Assembly: GCF_010015445.1 (NCBI RefSeq)
Contig: NC_053112.1
Coordinates: 35,967,665-36,031,664, forward strand
Origin: Perca fluviatilis
Lineage: Eukaryota > Chordata > Actinopteri > Perciformes > Percidae
DNA: 64,000 nt
Reading direction: 5' to 3'
Part shown: positions 1 through 10,700 of the stretch, piece by piece
Layout: every line of letters starts with the position of its first letter
Numbering within the stretch: the stretch's first letter is position 1
Translations under genes and position numbers: made by a program
Notes under the pieces: generated by a model
Seen by the model: the letters and a program-made list of their open reading frames with translations, nothing else
What the model was told of the DNA's origin: nothing
Database searches by the model: none

Positions 1-635
1 TTTTTAACTCTATAAAACATTATGTATTTCCTCATTCCTTTATAAGTCATTTTAGTCACACTGATACTGCGGTTGTGTTTTGTGGTAGCTTCTGTAATGT
101 CTGTGTAGGTGTAAAACTAAATGCAGAGAGTAGGGGGTGTTTTTACAGACAGGGCATGGCTTGTCAGACTCAGTTAATAACAGCACACTGGCTTCCCACT
201 AAAACTATTTTTACTGGTGGTTTTGGCTATGATAAAACACCCACAAAAGCGTCATTAAAACATGCATTGTTGATAAAAACCGACAATTGTTTTTGTTGTA
301 TTTGGTTTAGTTTTACATAATCTCAGTCCTTAGAAAAAACTGCTGGGTGATTAATCTAGAGCACAGAGGAGTTCACGATCCTGCTACTGAGTTTGTTTTG
401 CATTTGTGTCCTGAATTGATTAACGCATTGATTATTACAGCACATGAAAACAATGATAAAGACAACAGTATGCAGCCTGTCACTTCTCCAAAAGAAAATG
501 TGTCCACCTTTCAATGGAGCCAGCTGCTATGTGCCGTTAACTTGAACCGTTAACTTGTAAAATGTTTTCTCATTTCGATTTGCCCATTGTCTTAATTAGG
601 TTAGTAAGTACGTCGTTAGACTTCGGAATACTTAC
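1..635 (-). other. micall1 intron 1 (partial)
   Basis: This is AT-rich sequence downstream of the micall1 first-exon donor on the minus strand. Short open frames here resemble no protein I know, and I saw no second micall1 exon or recognisable repeat. Confidence 0.5.
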
Positions 636-778
636 ATCAATTCTGGTCTGTAACGATGAATTATGGCACAAAACGCCAAACCGTCCCGAAAGGACGTTGA
701 CATGTCCTTTACTTCCACATCGTTGTAATTGTCACACTGTATACGACACCACTCCTGCAGAGCCTTCAGAGATCCCAT
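636..778 (-). CDS. micall1: MICAL-like protein 1, first coding exon (partial gene)
   Basis: Reading the minus strand from an ATG at 778 gives 47 codons plus two bases, ending at a GTAAG donor (635-631). The peptide starts [11 protein letters not shown] and contains [19 protein letters not shown]. That is the start of a calponin-homology domain as found at the N-terminus of MICAL-like proteins, where it is followed by LIM, proline-rich and bMERB regions; the family acts on recycling endosomes with Rab8/Rab35-type GTPases. The next exon must lie left of position 1. MICALL1 is preferred over MICALL2 because human MICALL1 lies on 22q13 near GGA1, as here; the exon alone does not fully separate the paralogues. 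Only the N-terminal 48 or so residues are seen. Confidence 0.8.
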
Positions 779-1747
779 GATACTATTCTCACACAGATCC
801 AGGTATTCTTGTCAAATAAAATCCGAGTTTCTTTGTCCCAGGCGTGTCAGGAGACAACACAAAGTGTTTTTGTATGATCATAAACGAGTCATCAGCAGCG
901 TTTCAGTGAAGGCGCGACAGCCAGACAACACCCGATGCTGCTGCCTACGATACATTCATTCACAACAGCCAGCCAGTCACGTTAAGAAAAACTAGCATGG
1001 CTTGCAAGCTAGCTAGCTAGATGTTACCTAACTTTTGCAACTACAACACGCATTGTGTCCCCCACTTTATGTCCTGTAACGAGTTAGTCAGACGGCGATA
1101 ACTAGCTACATCTAAAGTGGTACTTTGACCAGAACCACTGGGTAAAAAACACAGCTGATATCCAGAGTTGGTAGATTGCCAACAAAGTTCTTGACGTAGC
1201 TAGCGAACTCAGCTAGCTAACTAGCTAGCTAAGGCACATTAAGTCTGCTGCTAGCTCAGGTCTGGGTCTACAGTAACGTTATGCTGGTTAGCCTCTTCTT
1301 GTGGGCGCTGGCACTGTGATGAGGAGTGTCCTTGTCAGTTGGGGCGATGATGCAGTTTCAGTCGAAGCATAGGTGACGGTTTCCTCCTTTAGGTGAACCA
1401 CAACACGGGTTTTGTTTGTTGGTGCAGTCACCGCAACGGCTGTTAAAACGCTGGATAGAAAGTCTGTTACACTGCGCGCTACAGCATGCTGAAACTCTAT
1501 GCAACAACAAAATACATCCCGGACAATTAATGTTGATCAAAGCAGCCCCGGCGCCGGTGCCAATCCATTCGAGTTGCATTGACTGAAGCGTTGGCCGCCT
1601 GCCACCTCAATCAATGTCACGTTGTTATTTCTCCCTCGCGCCCAAGCGGGGGAGCTAGAGCTGCTGAGCTGTTGGCTCCAACGGCTATCCACGCGATATG
1701 TTACAAAAATCCCGCGATAGTGGCCACTTATTTAGAATTCCCGAAAG
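779..1747. promoter_or_regulatory. Head-to-head promoter interval between micall1 and gga1
   Basis: The two start codons are 969 bp apart and diverge, so both promoters and both 5' untranslated regions must share this interval unless there are unseen upstream exons. It contains clusters of the self-complementary tetramer AGCT/CTAG near 1003-1022 and 1195-1232. It becomes more GC-rich towards gga1, with a run of GCGGGGGAG-type sequence near 1645. No TATA box sits at an obvious distance from either ATG. Confidence 0.55.
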
Positions 1748-1756
1748 ATGGCGGCG
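1743..1756 (+). promoter_or_regulatory. TISU/YY1-like initiator at the gga1 start codon
   Basis: The start codon lies in GAAAGATGGCGGCG. This matches 11 of 12 positions of the TISU element (SAASATGGCGGC), which works as a YY1-bound core promoter element and as a translation initiator for mRNAs with very short leaders. It also supports choosing this ATG. The transcription start itself cannot be seen. Confidence 0.5.
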
Positions 1757-4700
1757 GCGCCTCCGGATGAGGTAACCCTGCAGTCTCGCATCAGTAAGTC
1801 ATAATACTGTACAATATCAGATTGACTTATGAACGGAAAGCGATAGCCGATACGCTGCTAATGGATACGCATATCAGTTTAAACTGGCCGCGGTCGGCCA
1901 TAGTACTCTCCCGAGGGAAGAGATGTATTGAGAGTCAAGAGAGCTAATGTCATCAAATCATAAAGTGCAGTTATCGATAGGCAACAAACTGAAGTCAGAT
2001 ATTGTATCACCTTTGCTGTGATACGCTCGTACTTTGAGCTCACATTACGTTGACTGTTGACAGTTTGAGGTTGGTGATTCTACACAAACATGACCTTTAG
2101 CTACATTTAAAAAAAAAAAAAAATCCTCCAGTTGAATGCTAACAAAATAAACTAGCTAGTTAGCTGATGACTGTTGAACAAACCCAAGAACCAGGAACCA
2201 TAACTATACAGTACTTCTGCTATAACCTTAGACACAGGATTCCGATTCTGTCACCCATTTTCTGCAAATATGAGCAAATCTTTTCACCTGCTACAAACCA
2301 GAGAACTGGTGGCTAGTTTGCAAACAACCAGAGCTGCTCACGGCTGTTTTATTAAGATTGAACTTTGCTGCTCGGACATAAGGAATGTCAGGAGACTCCT
2401 GTTTTGTTGTGTTTTTTTGCTGAATGTAAAAGAAAACACACTTTGCATGCAGCTTACTTAAAGTTTGGATATAGAGCAGATGCAGAATTCAGCCTGATGT
2501 GTTTTTCCTTTTACACAGACAAGGCCACCAACCCTTTGAATAAGGAGACAGACTGGGACAATATCAAGGGATTTTTTGATCAGCTCAACAATGAACCAGA
2601 CGGGTGAGATGATGAAGAAGACGTCACACCATCTCAGTGTAGTTGTTCTGTCAATCACCATCTACAAAGTGCAGAGTCAAATCAGCGCTGTGCCAGCTGT
2701 TGATCTAAATTCTAACAACTTGGTTTAAATGAAGTTTAACAGCTCTGTAGAAAACCTCATATAAGCTACATACTGTTTCTTCACAACATGAAACACGTCT
2801 GACTATTCTCATGTTTTCCTTCTTAATGTCAAGGGTGTTTTGCTTCACATTTTATATGTTAAAAATGTGTGTGTGTTTCAAAGTGTTTTTGTGGCATATT
2901 TCAAATTCATCTCTTCCTTTTTTTCCCTGTGAAGGTTACATTAAGTTTCTAATCTTTCAGTCCCCAGCTTGCAACCAGACTTCTGGCCCACAAGATCCAG
3001 TCTCCTCAAGAGTGGGAGGCTATGCAAGCGCTTATGGTAAGATAACCAGTGTAAAGGTCTGCAGAATGCCACATTAGAAGCCACTTGTCCTTTTTTTTTT
3101 TTTTTTTACAATGAAAACTTTTTTGTGTGAAGGCTTGTCTGGACAAAGATAAAACAAACAAACTAAACTATTCCCAGGTTCTTGAGACGTGCATGAAGAA
3201 CTGTGGAAAGCGATTTCACAGTGAAGTGGGAAAGTTTCGCTTTCTCAACGAGCTCATCAAAGTGGTGTCGCCCAAGGTAATAATCCTTGTCTTTTATGCT
3301 CTCATACCAGTATGGCTGCAACTGTACATCCGTGAGAATTATTTTGTGTAACCAGTGAAAGTAGCTTTTAAGTGCCTATAGAAAACATTATGGGAATAGG
3401 TAAAGAAAACAACAGAACAGTGGGCCAGCTGTCAGTGTATTTATTTAGTTAAAGTTGTTAAACGATAACAATTGCATGAATCCCCTCTACTGTGCAGTAT
3501 CTAGGTACCCGGGCTCCAGAGCCAGTGAAGAAGAAAGTGTTAGAAATAATGTACAGCTGGACAGTGAGGCTGCCCGGTGAGACCAAGATCGCGGACGCCT
3601 ATCAGATGCTGAAAAAACAGGGTGAGCTCTCCAGAACAAAAAGAGAACATGACAATCCATCAAGATTTCTCATTCACTTCTTCCGGATACATGCATACAT
3701 TCCATACATTTACCATACAGTACAGTGGTTTATGAATGTGCGGTTTAGTTTCCATATTTCACTGCTAATGTGCTTTTTGGTTCCTGAATTTTTCCCTGTA
3801 TAAACAAACAGTGTTTTGCACAAGGCAGTGTCAGTTCTCCTTTTTATGGTGATGAGCCACAAGCATGAGACTAATGTCCTTAGTCATGCTTTGTTGACTC
3901 TATTGTGATCTTAAAAATGACATTTCCACCAAAGTTTCCCTAAGTTACTGCAGTATAATAAATGAACCATATCTGTAGCCCGTTTGTTTCTGGTGCATTT
4001 TGACCGAATACATCTGACTCTCTTGTTATAATGTGCTGCTTAGATTTCTCTAAAAAAAAAAAGTGTCCAGAACAATGTTATAGCACCAGTATCACATACG
4101 TCATGGACAGTACTCTGAGGTTAATAGGTGTTTTTGTTCTCTTCCAGGCATTGTCAAAGTGGACCCTGTGCTTCCTGATGACAAGCCCCTCCCACCCCCT
4201 CCACCCAGAGCCAAAAATGTCATCTTTGAGGATGAGGAGAAATCCAAGGTATCAGTGATGATTAGGGGGCTCCAATCACATTGAATGGGGTTTCAAACAG
4301 AAAGAACTCCATTTATGAAAAGTTGTTCTGTACCCATCACATTATTTTTTAAAGTGAAACTCCTAGGAGGAGAATCACGGGGCCAACGGTTTACGAAGTT
4401 TTCTTCCTCTTTTCTTTACTCTCCTTCTATCCTATCATGTTTTTGGTAGATGCTGTCTCGCTTATTGAACAGCACTCACCCAGAAGATCTAAGAGCAGCA
4501 AACAAGCTCATTAAGGAAATGGTCCAGGAGGTGAGTCATTGGTTTTGTTTACCAAAAGTGCTGTACAGAATGGGGTCTCACTTGCATGTGCGTCTGTGTT
4601 TTTTCCACCATTAGTACAAAAGACACACCCGAATATGTAACATGGTAACATTAATGCAACTCAGTAGTAGTCTTAAGGCCTTGTTTTATTATTATAGTGT

Positions 4701-7700
4701 TTATAGTGGGAATTATGCACTTGATTTCCTCCAACATTGACAAAAGATGTGGAAATCCAAATAATCAAGGTTTTGATGTAGGTATAATCAAACATCAGGG
4801 TTTCGGTTCAACAATAGATTATTAAAGGTAATAATCTTGAAACTACTTCATTCACTGATGTTCAACATTTTTAGTTTAACGTGATCACAATTTGAAACCA
4901 TAAAAAACTAAATGCAGATTATTCCTGAAGTCATCGAGATTATTTATCATGATTTGAAATTACGATCATAAGTAGCAAAAGAGATGCAAGCAGTATTTCA
5001 ACGGTTAATATTATAATAAAATATTAACTTATTTAATAATTTCCATGATTTGTAAAGTTTTAACTTTACATATTTGAGTACTTATTATAATAAAAAATAT
5101 TCCTAAACTGTAATGTAGCCTTTATTACCATTATATTGTCTTGTCTCATAATGAACAAATTCAGTCACAAAATGCTCGATGGTGTTTTAAGCCCCCAACG
5201 TCTCCTTCCAGGCAGCGCTGTGATCGTTGACTTCAAGGCACCTAACCCTAACCATAACCATAATTATTGCTTAATCCTAGTGGAAGGAGACATTGGGGGC
5301 TTAAAACACATGAACTCACAAAATGAAGATCTGCAAAAATGCTGCAATTTCATAATGATCCTGAGCACTGTGAGATCCTTTCGCTCTTTTTCCAGGACCA
5401 AAAGCGTGTGGAGAAGGTGTCCAAGCGATTGAACGCCATCCAGGAGGTGAAAGAGAGTGTCAGCCTGCTGAGCCAGCTGCTGGAGGGCTACAGCAAGCAG
5501 AGCTGCTCCCAGAGCAACCAGGAGCTCATTAAGGTTAGCGCAGCTCAGCACATTAAAACTAGCTGCAGCCACAGTCTCGTAAATCTGCTCGTACCACCCA
5601 CTACGGGTGTGGTTTTAGTGTTTCTAACATGTGTCTGTTCGCAGGATCTTTACCAGCGCTGTGAAAAGATGAGGCCTACGCTATTCCGATTAGCAAGCGA
5701 TACAGAGGACAGCGATGAAGCCTTAGGTAAGGTTGCTGACCTCACACTATGTCATGTTAAATAAGGCAGAATAAGGTATTTATTAACTCACTTTTTTTTC
5801 CATACAAAGTTCATGGAATCAGGCTCCATTCCAAAGCGTAAATAAATACACATTGGTGTTGCTTTTTCTGCTTCCAGCGGAAATCTTACAGGCCAATGAC
5901 AGCCTGACCCAGGTCATCAACCTGTACAGACAGCTGGTAAAGGGGGAGGATGTGTCAAAGGATGGCATAACCTCACAACCAGGTAGGTACATGTGTGTGA
6001 TTTGGCATCCTTAAAGCTATAGTGTGTAGTTTCTGTCGCCCCCATGAGGAATTCTAAGTAATGACAACAGAATTGTCGGCGCGTCCACATGATACAAGCC
6101 TTACATGATCGCACGCGCCCCCCACCCCTCCTCGATGCAGTTACTAGTATGCAAGGAGGACACGGAGGATTAAAAAAAACATGATGGACTCTTCAGAAGA
6201 GGTCATCTTCACTTGAGTTTCTGCGTGGGAAAGTTATGCACTAAAGCTTTAAGTGTCTACTAAGCTTGATAAATTAAACCCATTTTCCAAACATTTCTGT
6301 AGACTATAAGATCACAGATGGGTTTCCTCTGTCCAAATCAGGCAGCAGTAGCTCAGCACTCGTAGACCTGATGGGACTTAACTCATCCGTCAACACGGCA
6401 CCATCCAGCCCAGAGCCCTCCAGCCTCCAGACCCTGACTCATAACATGGGCATCAGCCTCTTGGATGATGAGCTCATGTCACTGGGTAAGCACAAAAAAA
6501 CCTCATCTGGCTCTTAAACACAAAGGTAGATTAACTTTTTAACAAGCCAAAAAGGACAAGTCAGCAATAGTTAAAGTGCTCATATTATGCTTTTTGGCGT
6601 TTTCCCTTTCCTTTATTGTGTTCTATATCTTTTTTTGTGCATGTAATAGGCTTCCAAAGTGAAAAAGCCCAAAGTCCACCCCAAAGGGACTTACCATCTC
6701 CAACAGAAAACCCTGTTCACAAACAGCTCCAAACTGCTCTATTGTAGTCCAGCCTTTACTTCAGAGACAAACGTGGTCACTTTGTAACACCCGTTATAAT
6801 GCTCGCCTAGCTGCTAGCATGGCACGCCCTCATACTCTGCTTCTGACTGGCTAGTAGTCCTTACCTAGCTACTGAGCATGTGTGACTCCCAACAAAGAAT
6901 GGAATAGAAGTGAGACCACTCTGTAGCTTAAACGGAGAGCTCAACACACAGGGTGAAAAGAGGAGCTGCAGCAAAAACAAAGATATGGTGTTTTTTTGAA
7001 AATTCAACCTATTCTGATATAACTTCGAAATACAATTATGAACCTGAAAATGAGCATAATATGAGCGCTTTAAACCTTATTTCCAATTGGCTAGTGTGTA
7101 GCCCTCCTGTTGGCTGTCTGGCTGGCTGAAACAACATCCTCAGAAGCAGACCACATCTGACTCGACCACAACAAAGCTACACACATTTACGGTAGTGATG
7201 GCGAGATGAAGCCTCATGAAGCATTGAAGCTTTCCAGCAAAGTGGTTCGCAAAAGGGTTCGTTTCACGAGGCTTCATTTGCTCACAACACCACCTGTTGG
7301 TCAGGTGACCAACAGAGTGTAAAACAGGCAGATCTATTACAGATGATCTACTGTATGTGATCTAGACTGTATCAGAGACGGTTTCTGACTGAATTTTGCG
7401 CCAGTAAAGACTTAGAAATAACGATGATGTAAAAATCTATTCCACGTAATCCTTTTATATCAATATAGCTTAGTGGGTATTTTCTGGTGGTGTAATATAA
7501 TAAACATATTTCCTTGAGAGTGTGTAAATCAATCCTTTGGGTCATAATATAATAGCAGGAGGGGCAATTTTAGTAGGCTATATTAAAACAGGTACGTGGC
7601 AGGGGTTTAATCGGGCTGAGGGCCGTGAATGTGCGCGTGTAGATCATAGATGTCACGTGGTAGGACGGGCAGCGAGGCTTCGGATGTCATCAGTGATGCC

Positions 7701-10700
7701 ATTTAGAGCCCAACCGATAAGGATTTTTAAGGCCGATATCGATACAAATATTTGGTGATTTAAAAATCCGATATATCGGCCGATATATATATACTGTATG
7801 TTTTTTTTAAATCCAGAAACGCGTGACAAAACATACAGATTTCCCTAACATTAGTTATTTATGAGTCCTCACTAAAATATGATAATGCAGTTTGAAAATA
7901 AACTTGTTTGTTTTATTGTCAAGACAGAACAGAGGAACATATTAAATATATTAAAGTCCTGATAAATAAAATGTATAAAAATACAAACTTAAAAGGGTTA
8001 AACACGAGTGTTGCCAACAGGGAGGTTGTAGAGCGCCCTCTGGTGGACAAACTATGCAACGCCAACACTAAGAACATGGTTGAAGGGCGTTTCATCCATT
8101 TTTATTTTATTTTTTAAATATTCATTTATCGGCCATTATAAAAGCCGATACCGATAGTTTGGAAAATGCCTCATATCGGCCGATAATATCGGCCCGCCGA
8201 TATATCGGTCGGGCTCTAATGCCATTTGTCTAAAACGATACAAGCCTCGAAATGCGCTTCAAGGAAAATTTCCGGGATTTCTCGACACAAGCTTAGAACA
8301 TCACTAATTCACAGCCTTTTTAGATTTAGCCAAACCTGTCACAAACTCAAGCATTAGCAGCCACTTGTCTTTTGGTATGTTTCTGTTTTTGATTAGGAGT
8401 TTTTGAACATCATTACATTTACATTTGTTTATTTTAAAACCACCACAAATTGGAATCAAATTGAATTAACCTGTTGTTGTCTTTGATTTCTTAGGTCTGA
8501 ATTTAACGGAAAACTTCGACTCTCAGAACACTTTTCAGGTGCAAGTTGTAAGATAATATTTTACTGCTCACATTAAAGCCATTATATGTCGAATTAAAAT
8601 GTCTGACTTTTCAAAGATGGACAAAAACGTATGCCATCAGAATCACTGAAACCATTTACATCATCTCCATCTTCTCATACACTTTGTCCACACACAAACC
8701 TGAACCGTCTGTTTGTTCAGCATCCTGATGGCACAGAATCATGTGCAACATCGGCCCCTGCTGCCGTGTTGCTACCAGCTGTGGTCCAAACAGCGCAGGC
8801 TCCGCCAGCAGTGGGCCCCACTGCTTCTCCTAAACCCATGGAAGAGCTGGAAATGTTGGGGAAGACATTGTTACAGCAGTCCCTACCTCCAGAGAGCCAG
8901 CAGGTCAAATGGTAAGTTACGGGAGGATACGAGTTAATAACCTCAAAGTTGTTTATTGTTTGACGGAAAGAAGTATGTGTCTGTGTTTGATGCACTAACC
9001 CTTCATAGCGCTAAAGTGTAATGTAATACACAGCAGTGGTAAGTCACTTGTGATGGAGAGTTACATTTTGACTGTTTTTTTTTTTTTTTTTTTTTTTCTT
9101 CCATGTAACTTAGATAGATAGATAGATAGATAGATAGCACTTTATTGTCCGTATACACGGAAATTTGTCTTGCAATACAAGCTCCAACAATCACCACACA
9201 ACAACCTAAAAACAAAAGCTATAAACATAGAGACATCAATACAACATAGATACTTAATTAATTAATATGAGGGGTGGGGGGCTGCCCTGCAAGAGTGGTC
9301 ATAAATAACCATACATATATAGACGAGGTTAAAAGGGCGAGATTAAAAATTAAAAATTGGGGGGAGGAACTATCACTTCTTTGCTTTCCTGTGTTGATTC
9401 AACAGAGATATTGACAGAGGAACAAATGAGTGTTTATATTTGTTTCCCCGTTCCTATACATGCAGGGATAAGCTCCAACCTCAATCCAGAGTCAGCTTAC
9501 GAGATATGCAGACCAAGTCCGCCGCCAACTGTAGAGCCGCTCCTAATGTAACCCCCGCCTCCTCTGGTCCCGCTCCTGCTCCTGCTCCAGGGCCCACGTC
9601 CAGCCCGAGCGTCCATTCGGAGCCGCCTGACGCTCTCCTCCTCTCCAATCTGAGTTTCGCAGCTGCTACCGACCCCTACGACAACATCTCTCTAGCTGAG
9701 GTTACCGTGCCTCTGGAAGCAATCACACCTAGTAAGCATGAGCAATAACACCAGACCCAACAGTGACCCTGGGTCCAGTCATAGGTGCAGTTTTCTCCAT
9801 TTCTCTACATCCCATTCTGTTTTGTCTGTAAATCTGTTTCAGGCAGCTTACTACCAGTGACTGTATTCGACAAACACAGTCTCCGGGTTTTGTTCACCTT
9901 TGCCCGTGACTGTCCTCCATCGCGGCCTGACGTGCTGGTGGTGATCATCTCCATGCTGTCCTCCGCCCCCATTCCTGTCACCAACATCCGCTTTCAGGCA
10001 GCTGTACCAAAGGTAGGTTGAGGTTCTCCCTCTTCCCTTTGAAGGCAATCCGTATTAAGGACGCTGACACACCAACCCCATTATCGGACAGTCTGGCGAG
10101 GTCGGTGACTCGAGTCTGTTCAGTGTGTTCCGTGCCGTCGTCAGTCGGAGGAGCCGTGGGCCTTCATTTGGGCCGATTTGACGTGTTGAATCGGTGGGTG
10201 GGCAGTCGGACTCGAGGACCAATCTGATTGGTGGAGTGCTAGCCCTTGACTAGCGAATCAGTGTACGTGACCAACGCCTCTGACGAAAATCTTTCAGACT
10301 GACCTTTGTCGATCAAAAAAAACCAGACCGATTCAGCAACTGCATGGCCTAATGCATTTCGAGAAAGTATTTTCGTGAAATACGAGCTCGTATTCCGAAC
10401 GAGCCGCCATTAATGGTCCGCTTTGAAATTCGGGAGAAGCCAGTCCCTTGTGACGCGTTCGTCATTTCCGGTTTGAATTTTTTCGACAATGCAGATTAGC
10501 GCCGCCTGCTGTTATGGAGACGTATTACGTCTCACGCACGCGCAGAACGTACGCTCAAGTCGGCGTCGCTTCGGTGTGTTCCGAGGCAGTTTTGTGACCT
10601 CAAGGAGCCGACTGATCAGTCCGACTGCCTTTTCTGCCGACGGTTGGCCGTCAGGTTAGTGTGTCAGAGCCTTTAGAGCGCCATGTAACAGTCTAAACAT

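Noticed and set aside
3127..3177. Open frame extending upstream of gga1 exon 4
   Set aside because: A clear polypyrimidine/AG acceptor precedes 3178 and the GGA family continues directly from QALM to VLETC; the upstream codons are intron.
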